Assembly (NCBI RefSeq): GCF_000716545.1
Contig: NZ_JNWZ01000041.1
Span: 1 to 62,288, forward strand
Direction: 5' to 3'
DNA: 62,288 bases
From: Kitasatospora phosalacinea
GTDB lineage: Bacteria > Actinomycetota > Actinomycetes > Streptomycetales > Streptomycetaceae
In this document: piece after piece, positions 37,458 to 45,141 of the stretch
Position numbering within the stretch: the stretch's first letter is position 1
Layout of the letters: the number at the start of each line of letters is the position of its first letter
The notes under the pieces: generated by a model
Databases searched by the model: none
Told to the model about the DNA's origin: nothing
What the model saw: the letters and a program-made list of their open reading frames with translations, nothing else
Position numbers and translations under genes: made by a program

Positions 37458-38170
37458 GCACCGAACCCCTCGCCGACACCGTCAGCGCCGACGCCGCCGA
37501 CCGGCACGGCCACCGCTTCCTGCTGATCGGCAAGAAGACGATCTTCAGCTACCACCTGGGCCTGTACCACGTCCCGATCCACGCCTTCCAGCTGATCACC
37601 AGGTTCGGGCTGCCCGACACCCTGCGCGAGAGGTACCTGGCCGACCTGGCCGCGCACGAGAACCAGCAGGTCTACTACTCGCTGTTCACCGAGGGCCACT
37701 GGCCGCTGAGCGAGCTCGTCGAGGGCACCCGGACCTCGCTGGAGGTGGAACTGGAGCGGGTCACCGTCAACTCCGCGGGCGAGCGGACCTTCACCCCGAT
37801 CCTCGACGCCGTCGACGTCACCAGCCGCAAGGAGGACGTCGCCCACTACCGGCCGCTCGAACCCGGCTCCGATTACCCCGACTTCGTGACCGAGCTCTCC
37901 TTCGGCCAGGACGACGAGGTCCACCTCGCCCACCAGTTGGCCGGCGCCCCGAACTGGGACGAGGTGATCACCACCGTCGACCCCCAGGGCCTCCGGCCCG
38001 GCTCCGCCACGGAGACGGTCGTCCTGGCGGTCAAGGACCCGCACGGCGCCGCCCCGAAGAGCCCGCTGACCCCCGGCACCCGCTACGAGGGGAGGACCGG
38101 CGACCGCGCGGTCTCCTTCACCGTCGGCCGACAGGGCTGGTGGAACAACACCTCCCTCAACAAGGAGTAA
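37454..38170 (+). CDS. Uncharacterised third protein of the lodAB-type operon
   Basis: 238 residues, no signal peptide or membrane helix. Residues 21-60 hold a dense motif FLLIGKKTIFSYHLGLYHVPIHAF with H34, H39 and H43 at spacings of 5 and 4; further His residues are H131, H157 and H160. The middle has TSRKEDVAHYRPL. The His spacing could bind a metal, but this is only a pattern. ATG overlaps the lodB-type stop, so it is made together with the oxidase and its maturase. No named family was recognised. Candidate roles are a further maturation factor, a subunit, or a handler of the aldehyde or peroxide product. Confidence 0.85.
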   Translation: MSTEPLADTVSADAADRHGHRFLLIGKKTIFSYHLGLYHVPIHAFQLITRFGLPDTLRERYLADLAAHENQQVYYSLFTEGHWPLSELVEGTRTSLEVELERVTVNSAGERTFTPILDAVDVTSRKEDVAHYRPLEPGSDYPDFVTELSFGQDDEVHLAHQLAGAPNWDEVITTVDPQGLRPGSATETVVLAVKDPHGAAPKSPLTPGTRYEGRTGDRAVSFTVGRQGWWNNTSLNKE

Positions 38171-38181
38171 CGCCGCGGCGT

Positions 38182-38207
38182 CGCCGGGGACCCGCGGGTC
38201 CCCGGCG
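38182..38207. terminator. Bidirectional palindrome after the lod-type operon
   Basis: A perfect 26-base palindrome, 11 bases after the operon stop and 56 bases before the convergent AraC-type stop. Confidence 0.87.
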
Positions 38208-38263
38208 GCACGGTGCTCCCCGTACGCACTGATCGGCGCTCCGGCCGACCGGCCGGGCCGGGG

Positions 38264-39169
38264 TCAGGCCCGGGTCAGGGTGCGGAACTCGGTGGGTGTC
38301 ATGCCGGTGCGGTGGCGGAAGAAGGCGCTGAAGGCGGTCGGGTGGGTGAAGCCGACGCGTTTGCCGATGGTGCTCTGCGGGAGCGAGGTGTAGATCAGCA
38401 GGCGTTTCGCCTCCAGCAGGACGCGGTCGTCGATGTACTGCTTCGCCCCGCACCCCAGCGCCTGCCTGGTCGCACGGGTGAGGGTGCGCGGGCTGTAGCC
38501 GAGCCGGGCGGCGTAGCTCTCCAGCCGGTGGGTGCGGGTGAAGTCCTCCTCGACGGCGCGGCGGAACCTGTCGAACAGTTCGTCGGTGCCCGACCGGCCC
38601 TGCCCGCCCGGGCCGACGAGGTGGGCCAGCCGCATGACGATCACCGAGAGGAGGCTGCGCAGGGTCTCCACGTAGGACTCCAGGGCCAGGCCGGGCAGGT
38701 CCCCGTACTCCTCGACCAGGGCGTCGAGCAGCCGCAGCAGGGTCTCCTGGCGCGGTGCGCCGGGCGCGACGAGGCGGGACGGCGCGTGTTCGGCCTCGCG
38801 GATCGCGCGGTGGGCGACCTCGCCGAGGAAACCGGCGGGGAAGATCAGCGCCGTCCCGTCGCCGTCCGGGGCGACCTCCATCGAGTCCAGTACCTGGCCG
38901 GGCCGGATCCAGAGCCAGTCCCCGGGCCCGGCGGTGTACTCGGTGAAGTCGAGCGAGCACGACAGGGTGCCGGCGCGCACCGCGACGAGCAGGTGGAAGG
39001 CGGGGCGGGCGGGCAGGGCCGGCAGCGGCGGGGAGGGGCCGGACGGGGCGGCGAGCTCGCGCAGCCCGGCGACGTTCAGGCCGGGGGGCATGCCGGGCGA
39101 GGGACGGTACGGGACCGCCGGCGGGCCGTACTGCCGCGGCCCGGAAGCAGTGTGTCCGTTTTTCTTCAT
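38264..39169 (-). CDS. AraC-family transcriptional regulator
   Basis: 301 residues from ATG at 39169. A cupin-like sensor (about 30-170; DFTEYTAGPGDWLWIRPGQV) and a C-terminal double helix-turn-helix (about 205-300; LESYAARLGYSPRTLTRATRQALG and IGKRVGFTHPTAFSAFFRHRTGMTPTEFR). Divergent from the quercetin dioxygenase gene across 123 bases, so that gene and perhaps the hydrolase after it are the likely targets. The effector may be a flavonol; inferred from context. Confidence 0.9.
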   Translation of the reverse strand: MKKNGHTASGPRQYGPPAVPYRPSPGMPPGLNVAGLRELAAPSGPSPPLPALPARPAFHLLVAVRAGTLSCSLDFTEYTAGPGDWLWIRPGQVLDSMEVAPDGDGTALIFPAGFLGEVAHRAIREAEHAPSRLVAPGAPRQETLLRLLDALVEEYGDLPGLALESYVETLRSLLSVIVMRLAHLVGPGGQGRSGTDELFDRFRRAVEEDFTRTHRLESYAARLGYSPRTLTRATRQALGCGAKQYIDDRVLLEAKRLLIYTSLPQSTIGKRVGFTHPTAFSAFFRHRTGMTPTEFRTLTRA

Positions 39170-39292
39170 GGTGCGGCCGAGTGTATGCCGTCCGCCCCGC
39201 CCACCGGGCCTAGGTTGGGAGGCGCTCCGCGGGTCGCGAACCGCCCGAGCGGTCACCGGAAAGAAAGTGGTCACCGGCAAGAAGGGGTCATG

Positions 39293-39853
39293 ATGACCAT
39301 CCAGTTCTCCACCCGCCACCGCGAGCGCTCCCACATCCCGCCGGGAGCGGGAAAGCCGTACTTCATCGAGAAGGGCATGGGGGACCGCGCCCAGCTGTTC
39401 ACGGACGTCTTCACCATCTACGCCGGGGGCGAGCAGACCGAGAACACCTTCAACTTCTTCACCTGCGAAGGGCCGAAGGGCGACGTGATCCCGGCGCACT
39501 CGCACGCGGACACCTACGAGGTCTTCTTCGTCACGGACGGCGCGGTCCGCCTGTTCGTGGAGGACGCCGAGGGCGAGCAGCGCGACCAGCTGCTCACCAG
39601 CGGGGACTTCGGGTTCGTACCGAAGAACTGCCCGCACGCCTACCGCATCGAGCGCCACCACAGCAGGATCGTCGGCGTGGCGGCCGGCCCCGGCGGCACC
39701 TTCGAGCGGTTCTTCGAGAACCTGGGGACGCCCACCGACGCGATCGGACTGCCGGCCGCCCCCTTCGTGCCCGAGCCGCACAAGTTCGGCACCGTGCCGC
39801 AGCAGTACGACGTGACCTTCCTGCCCGACCACCGGTGGCGCTCCCTCGGATGA
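39293..39853 (+). CDS. queD: Monocupin quercetin dioxygenase, QueD-like
   Basis: 186 residues, the same length as QueD of Streptomyces sp. FLA. Metal ligands of the single cupin are H69, H71 and E76 in PAHSHADTYEVF, and H115 in NCPHAYR. The blocks GKPYFIEKGMGDRA and YAGGEQTENTFNFFTCEGPKG are characteristic. QueD opens the central ring of flavonols such as quercetin with O2, giving a depside and CO. ATG 39293 is preferred to the adjacent in-frame ATG at 39290 on spacing from GAAGGGG. Divergent AraC regulator; an alpha/beta-hydrolase follows. Confidence 0.88.
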   Translation: MTIQFSTRHRERSHIPPGAGKPYFIEKGMGDRAQLFTDVFTIYAGGEQTENTFNFFTCEGPKGDVIPAHSHADTYEVFFVTDGAVRLFVEDAEGEQRDQLLTSGDFGFVPKNCPHAYRIERHHSRIVGVAAGPGGTFERFFENLGTPTDAIGLPAAPFVPEPHKFGTVPQQYDVTFLPDHRWRSLG

Positions 39854-39867
39854 GCGGCGCCGCGCGG

Positions 39868-39881
39868 CCGTTTTTCTTCAT
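39868..39881. repeat. Second copy of the 14-base CCGTTTTTCTTCAT flanking queD
   Basis: The same 14 bases occur at 39156-39169, where they are the first codons (MKKNG) of the AraC gene read leftward. This second copy, 14 bases after the queD stop, again encodes MKKNG on the minus strand but leads nowhere. It looks like a duplicated 5' gene end. The interval 39854-39979 otherwise holds no gene. Confidence 0.7.
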
Positions 39882-39979
39882 CCGCACCCGCCCGTCCGCG
39901 CCCGTCCGCGCCCGTCCGGCGCCACCCGCCTCTTCTCTCGTCCAGTGAACCCCGCCCAGCGAACAGGGAAGGACCGACC

Positions 39980-40915
39980 ATGCCGGAGAGCCGCCCCGCG
40001 CCCTTTCCGTTCCACCTGCTGTCGCCGCCCGACCCGGCCGCGCTCCCGCTGCCCCGTCCGGTCCGGCCGGCGGAGGGCGTCCGGCTGCTGCGCGACGCGG
40101 TCTACCGGGTGCCGGAGGGCGGGCGCCCCCTGACGGTGGACCTGTGGCTGCCCGAGACCGCCGCCGCGCAGCCCGTCCCCGTCGTCGTGTTCGTGCACGG
40201 CGGGGGCTGGCGGGCGGGCCGCAAGGACGATCCGGGGCCGAGGTTCCGGGACTGGGAGCCGGGACCCTTCGCCCGGCTGGCGCAGCAGGGCTTCGGCGTG
40301 GCCTGCCCGCAGTACCGCCTCAGCGGCGAGGCCCGCTACCCCGCGCAGAGCGACGACCTCGCCGCGGCGCTCGCCTGGCTCCACGCCCGCGCCGGCGAAC
40401 TGGGCCTGGACACCGCCAGGACCGTGCTGTGGGGCGAGTCCGCGGGAGGGCACCTCGCGGCCCTCGCCGCGCTGTCGTCGCCCGCGCCCGGGGCGAGCGC
40501 CACGATCACGGGCTGCGTGACCTGGTACGCCCCGACCGACCTGCCGAACCTCGGCGAGGACCTCCCCGGGGAGGGCCGCCACCACGCCGACGACCCCTGC
40601 TCGCGCGAGGCGCTCCTGCTCGGCGGCCCTCCCGGCCGCGAGCGGGAGGCCGCGCGCGCCGCCAGCCCGGTCTCGCACGCGGGCCCCGGCGCGCCGCCGT
40701 TCCTGCTGCTGCACGGAACGGACGACGCCCTGGTGCCCGCCCGCCAGTCCGTCCGCCTCGCGGAGGCCCTGCGGGAGCACGGACACCAGCCGGAGCTGCG
40801 CCTGATCGCGGGCGGCAACCACCTCTGGGTGGGCCTGGACGACGAGGAGGTCCGGGACTGCTACCTCCGCACGCTCGACTTCGCCCGCCGGTGCACCCGG
40901 GCCCGCGGCGACTGA
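39980..40915 (+). CDS. Alpha/beta-hydrolase (BD-FAE/HSL type)
   Basis: 311 residues, no signal peptide. Oxyanion motif HGGGW at about 73-77, nucleophile S154 in GESAGG, acid D248/D249 in HGTDDALVP and H281 in GGNHLW. It follows queD by 126 bases on the same strand. The QueD product is an ester-type depside, so a cytoplasmic esterase next to it could hydrolyse that product; this is inferred from context alone. General carboxylesterase is the safe call. Confidence 0.83.
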   Translation: MPESRPAPFPFHLLSPPDPAALPLPRPVRPAEGVRLLRDAVYRVPEGGRPLTVDLWLPETAAAQPVPVVVFVHGGGWRAGRKDDPGPRFRDWEPGPFARLAQQGFGVACPQYRLSGEARYPAQSDDLAAALAWLHARAGELGLDTARTVLWGESAGGHLAALAALSSPAPGASATITGCVTWYAPTDLPNLGEDLPGEGRHHADDPCSREALLLGGPPGREREAARAASPVSHAGPGAPPFLLLHGTDDALVPARQSVRLAEALREHGHQPELRLIAGGNHLWVGLDDEEVRDCYLRTLDFARRCTRARGD

Positions 40916-40964
40916 ACCGGCCGCCTGCCACCGGCACCCCGCGTGCGCGCGCCCGCACCTCCGG

Positions 40965-40994
40965 CGCCCCCGGCCCCACGGCCGGCCGGGGGCG
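40965..40994. terminator. Bidirectional hairpin between the hydrolase and the siderophore operon
   Basis: An 11-bp perfect stem (40965-40975 / 40984-40994) with an 8-base loop, directly abutting the stop codon of the convergent decarboxylase gene. Confidence 0.78.
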
Positions 40995-42206
40995 TCAGGG
41001 AGCCCGCGCCGGGTGGTCGGGCGTCTCGTCGGGGAGGTAGTGGAACGCCGGGCGGGGGTGCATCAGGAACTCGTGGTGCGAGATGTTCCAGGCGTAGGCG
41101 CCGGCCATCGCGAACAGCAGGCGGTCGCCGGCGCGCAGGGCCGCCACGGGGGTGCGGGCGGCGAGGACGTCCTTGGGGGTGCAGAGTTGGCCGGAGACGG
41201 TGACGGGGACGTCGGTCACGCCGGGGCGCGGCCAGGGGTGCGGCCAGTGGTCCACGGGCAGGACGGTGAAGGGCTGCGAGTGCCCCCGGGTGGCGGGGGT
41301 GCGCAGGTGGTGGGTGCCGCCGCGGACGACCGCGAAGTCCTCGCCGTGGCTGTGCTTCACGTCCAGGACCTCGGTGGCGTACCAGCCGCAGTGGGCGGTC
41401 AGGGCGCGGCCCGGTTCGATGCGCAGCCTCAGGGACGGGTGGCGGGCGAGCAGGTCGGCCAGGCCCCGGCCGAAGGCGGGCCAGTCGAACCGGGCGTCGG
41501 GGTCGTCGTAGTCGACGGCCATGCCGCCGCCGACGTTCACCTCGTCGAGGGCCAGGCGGTGGCGGACGGCGAGGGCGGCCGACCAGGTGACGATCCGTTC
41601 GGCGACGCGCAGGTGCTCGACGGCGGACAGGCCGCTGGCCAGGTGGGCGTGGATGCCGCGCAGCCGCAGGTGGGCGAAGCCGGGGGAGGCGAGCAGGGAC
41701 AGGCAGCGCTCGACCCGCTCGGGGTCCAGGCCGAACGGGGTGGGGCGGCCGCCCATCGCGAGGGCGACGCCGTCCAGGGCGCCGCCGCCGACCGGGAGGT
41801 TGACCCGCAGCAGCACGTCCACCGGGCGGGCGGCGGTCGCGGCGGCCGCGGCCAGCGCGTGCAGTTCGCGTTCGCTCTCCACGTGCCACCGGTGGACGGC
41901 GGGCAGCCGGAGCGCGGCGGCGATCTCCTCCGGGGACTTGCCCGGGCCGCCGAACGCCAGCGGCGCGTCCGGCACGGCGGCGTGCACGTGCGCCAACTCG
42001 CCGCCGGAGGAGACCTCGTAGCCGTCCACCAGGCCGTGCAACGCGGCCAGGACCGGGACTTCCGGGTTGGCCTTGGCGGCGTAGTACAGCTCGACCCGCC
42101 CGGGCAGCGCGGCCCGGACCCGCCGGACGTGCGCCCGCAGCGCCGCCAGGTCGTAGAGGTAGGCCGGAAGTTCGCTCAGCCCGGCGGCCGTCGTCTGGAC
42201 GTTCAC
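40995..42206 (-). CDS. PLP-dependent fold-III decarboxylase of NIS siderophore biosynthesis (PvsE-like)
   Basis: 403 residues, GTG start overlapping the preceding stop. The PLP lysine is K45 in YYAAKANPEV. The Gly-rich phosphate site is VNVGGGMAVDY, and EPGRALTAHCG and GQLCTPKD follow the diaminopimelate/ornithine decarboxylase fold. In vibrioferrin synthesis PvsE acts on a citryl-amino-acid intermediate. Last gene of the operon. Its place after a PvsD-like synthetase, rather than in a lysine or polyamine cluster, supports this role. Confidence 0.87.
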   Translation of the reverse strand: MNVQTTAAGLSELPAYLYDLAALRAHVRRVRAALPGRVELYYAAKANPEVPVLAALHGLVDGYEVSSGGELAHVHAAVPDAPLAFGGPGKSPEEIAAALRLPAVHRWHVESERELHALAAAAATAARPVDVLLRVNLPVGGGALDGVALAMGGRPTPFGLDPERVERCLSLLASPGFAHLRLRGIHAHLASGLSAVEHLRVAERIVTWSAALAVRHRLALDEVNVGGGMAVDYDDPDARFDWPAFGRGLADLLARHPSLRLRIEPGRALTAHCGWYATEVLDVKHSHGEDFAVVRGGTHHLRTPATRGHSQPFTVLPVDHWPHPWPRPGVTDVPVTVSGQLCTPKDVLAARTPVAALRAGDRLLFAMAGAYAWNISHHEFLMHPRPAFHYLPDETPDHPARAP

Positions 42207-43945
42207 GGGCGCTCCTGCACGGAGGGGGAGGGGGCGGGGGAGACGGGGGCGCAGGCCGCGGCCGGGATCGACAGCGGCGAGGCCAGCGGGACGTAGCCCG
42301 CCTCGCGGTCCGGGCGGCGGCTCCACCGGGTGAGCAGGTTGGCCTTCGCGGGCAGCGGGACGCCGGCGAGCAGCGCGGCCAGCCGGGGCGGGCAGCCGTG
42401 CGCGGCGGCGTACTCCGCCAGCACGGCCCGGACGTCCGCCCACAGGGCGGCCTCCAGGTGGGGGTGCCGGTCGGCGAGGGCGGCGAGCAGCTCGGCGAGG
42501 TGGTTGACGACCAGGCAGTACACGACGCGGTCCCAGCCGCGCTGTGCGTCGTACGTCATCGGGCCGGCGGTTCCGGCGGGCAGCGCGGCGAGGGCGTCGG
42601 CGTGGTGCTCGGGCAGCAGCTTGGTGCCCTCCAGGTCGCGGAAGAGCACCTGGGCGGGCCGGCCCCGGCCGTCCACGCAGATCAGCACGTTCTGCAGGTG
42701 CGGTTCGAGGACGACCCCGTGGTCGAAGTACGCGGCGAGCACCGGCGGGACGACCAGCCGCAGGTAGGCGGCCCACCAGTCGCGGGCGGCCGCGGCGTCC
42801 AGCCCGGCGGGCAGCGCGCCGATCTGGGCCGAGCTGGTCGGGTACTCGTCGGCGACGGCCCCGGCCAGCAGCGGGGTCAGGCCGGGGCGGACGACTCCGT
42901 CCAGGCCCTCGCGCACGATCAGCCCGAACCCCTCGTACAGGGCGAGGTCCGGCGTGCCGTCCGGGCCGGGCAGCGCCAGCGTGCGGAACGCGGGCTCGCG
43001 CAGCACCGCGGTGCCGGGGAAGCGGCGGGCCAGGTCGGCGAGGGGCTCGGCGAGCAGCCGGGTGAGGGTGACGGCGCCGGTCAGCTCGTACGCGGAGTTC
43101 TTGCGCAGGCAGTTGGTGATCCGCACGTTCAGGCTGAACTTCAGGAACGCGCCCTCGCCGTAGAGGGTGCGCACCGAGGCGGTGGCCGCGTACGGGGCGC
43201 CGCCCTCGCCGAGGTCGAGCACGTCGCCGCGGGCCAGGGCGGCGGTGAACAGCGAGTGGTCGGCCAGCAGCCGGTACTGCCAGGGGTGGGCGGGCAGCAG
43301 GGTGTAGCCGTCCGGCACCGGGCGCAGCGCGTCCAGGCGGGCGAGCGCGGCCGGGTCGGCGGTGTCCTGCGCGACGTACCCGGTGCGCACGGCGAGGTGC
43401 CGCAGGCGGAACGCGGCGCGGGCCTCGGGGGCGTAGTCGGACCAGGAACCGCGTTGCGCGGAGCGGGACTTGGGCGCCGGGTGGAAGCGGTGGCCGAAGA
43501 GCAACGCCTGCTCCGACTCCAGGTACCGGTCGCCGCCGGGGGCCGGGCGCCCGGCGAGCGCGGCGGCCACCACCCGGTGGCTGGAGGCGACCTGGTCGAG
43601 GAACTCCTCGTTGGCGACACCGGTGCGCAGGGCCAGTTCGGCGCGGACGTGCTCGGCCAGCTCGCGCCAGCCCAACTCCCGCCAGCCGCCAGGGACCTGC
43701 TCGCCGACCGGGCCGGTGAAGCGGTGCGCGCCGAGCAGCGAGGTGCGGCGCAGCGCGACCCGCAGCAGCACCCCGCGACGCGGCAGGCGCAGCAGCAGGG
43801 TGCCGTCCGCGACGGCGGTCTGGTGCTCGGGCCCGGAGACCTCGCGCAGCAGGCAGTTGAGCAGGGTGTGGGCGACGGCGTCGTCGGCGGCGGGCAGGGC
43901 GTCCGGGCCCGCCGACGTCGGCCGGCGGTCGGTCTTCGTGGTCAT
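42203..43945 (-). CDS. NIS synthetase, IucA/IucC family (PvsD-like)
   Basis: 580 residues. The N-terminal IucA/IucC domain holds LPAHPWQYRLL (about 241-251) and YGEGAFLKFSLNVRITNCLRK, the ATP-binding core. The FhuF-like C-terminal region has DHGVVLEPHLQNVLI and FRDLEGTKLL. NIS synthetases activate a citrate carboxylate as an adenylate and transfer it to an amine or alcohol. ATG start overlaps the MFS gene; its stop overlaps the decarboxylase start. In vibrioferrin, PvsD joins citrate to L-serine; the substrate here is inferred. Confidence 0.9.
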   Translation of the reverse strand: MTTKTDRRPTSAGPDALPAADDAVAHTLLNCLLREVSGPEHQTAVADGTLLLRLPRRGVLLRVALRRTSLLGAHRFTGPVGEQVPGGWRELGWRELAEHVRAELALRTGVANEEFLDQVASSHRVVAAALAGRPAPGGDRYLESEQALLFGHRFHPAPKSRSAQRGSWSDYAPEARAAFRLRHLAVRTGYVAQDTADPAALARLDALRPVPDGYTLLPAHPWQYRLLADHSLFTAALARGDVLDLGEGGAPYAATASVRTLYGEGAFLKFSLNVRITNCLRKNSAYELTGAVTLTRLLAEPLADLARRFPGTAVLREPAFRTLALPGPDGTPDLALYEGFGLIVREGLDGVVRPGLTPLLAGAVADEYPTSSAQIGALPAGLDAAAARDWWAAYLRLVVPPVLAAYFDHGVVLEPHLQNVLICVDGRGRPAQVLFRDLEGTKLLPEHHADALAALPAGTAGPMTYDAQRGWDRVVYCLVVNHLAELLAALADRHPHLEAALWADVRAVLAEYAAAHGCPPRLAALLAGVPLPAKANLLTRWSRRPDREAGYVPLASPLSIPAAACAPVSPAPSPSVQERP

Positions 43946-45141
43946 CGGGGGCTCCAGCGGGTCAGGAGGACGAGGGCGGCGGCGAGGGCGGCCGCGGCGG
44001 TGCCGGCGAGCACGGGGGCGGTCGGGCCGAAGGCGCCGTTGACGACGGCGGCCACCGCGCCCGCGGCGACCGCGCCGCCCTTGGAGACCAGCTCCAGGGT
44101 GCCGAACATCCGCCCCGGGGCCCGCCCTTCGGCGGCGGCCGCGGCGAGCACGGACAGGCAGACCAGGCCGAGCGTCAGGCCGGCGCCCAGGACCGTCCGG
44201 GCGAGGACGAGGGCGGGCAGCGTGTGGGCGGCGCCGTGCCCGGCGAGGCCGAGGCCGACCAGCGCGAAGGAGGCGAACAGGCCGCTGCGCGGCCGCTGGT
44301 GGAACAGGTGGTGCACCCGGCCCGCGGTGAGCAGGTACACCAGGTGCGGCAGCGCGAACAGCACGCCCGCCACGGTGCCGGAGACGCCGGGCAGCCGCTG
44401 CTCGACCAGTGCGACCAGGTAGGGGAAGGAGACGATGGTGGCGAAGACGAACGCGAACTCGAAGGCGTAGAGCAGGCGCAGCAGCCGCGCCGGCGCCGGA
44501 CCTGTCCGCTCGCCGGACGCTTCGGCGCGGGCCGGCTGCTCCGGCTCGGGCAGGAAGGCCAGCAGCACGGCCGCCGCCAGCGGCAGTACGGCCATCAGCA
44601 GGTACTGCCGGTGCGGCGGGAGCCACGGCGAGAGCGCGCCGACCAGGATCGGGGCGGCCACCAGCGAGGCACGGGCGCTGCCCTGCATCAGGGTGAGCGC
44701 CCGGGACAGGTCGGGACCGCGCAGCGCCGCCCCAAGGTAGCCGTTGGTGGCGGCGAACGTGCCGCCGAGGAAGCCCTGCAGGACGAGGGCGGCGGTGAAG
44801 GCGGGCAGCGAGTCGGCGGCGCCCGCCAGCAGGAAGGAGACGGTGAGCCCCAGTTGCGCGCGCAGCAGCAGCCGTTTGCGGCCGAACCGGTCCGCGAGCC
44901 GCCCCCACAGGGGCGCGCCGAGGGCACTGAACACGGTCGGCACGACGTACAGCAGGCCGGCCCAGTGCCCGTCGCGGTCGCCCAGGGCGGGCAGGATCTC
45001 GGTCAGGTACGGCGGCAGGCCGAGCGCCGCGAACGAGGCGACGAAGTAGCAGGCGGCCACGCCGTGGACCTGGCGGCGGTCCAGGCCGCCGCCGGGCCGC
45101 TCGACGGCGCGGGCGCCGCGTTCCAGTGCGCCGGTGCTCAC
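43942..45141 (-). CDS. MFS siderophore exporter (PvsC-like)
   Basis: 399 residues with about 12 helices. Family segment APLWGRLADRFGRKRLLLRAQLG at the 2-3 loop. It lies between the two NIS synthetase genes with overlapping ends on both sides, exactly where pvsC lies in vibrioferrin clusters. Export of the finished siderophore is the likely role. GTG start. Confidence 0.87.
   Translation of the reverse strand: MSTGALERGARAVERPGGGLDRRQVHGVAACYFVASFAALGLPPYLTEILPALGDRDGHWAGLLYVVPTVFSALGAPLWGRLADRFGRKRLLLRAQLGLTVSFLLAGAADSLPAFTAALVLQGFLGGTFAATNGYLGAALRGPDLSRALTLMQGSARASLVAAPILVGALSPWLPPHRQYLLMAVLPLAAAVLLAFLPEPEQPARAEASGERTGPAPARLLRLLYAFEFAFVFATIVSFPYLVALVEQRLPGVSGTVAGVLFALPHLVYLLTAGRVHHLFHQRPRSGLFASFALVGLGLAGHGAAHTLPALVLARTVLGAGLTLGLVCLSVLAAAAAEGRAPGRMFGTLELVSKGGAVAAGAVAAVVNGAFGPTAPVLAGTAAAALAAALVLLTRWSPR

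Noticed and set aside
39324..39335. GAGCGCTCCCAC resembling part of a CebR box
   Set aside because: Lies within the queD coding region (codons for Arg-Ser-His) and lacks the left arm.
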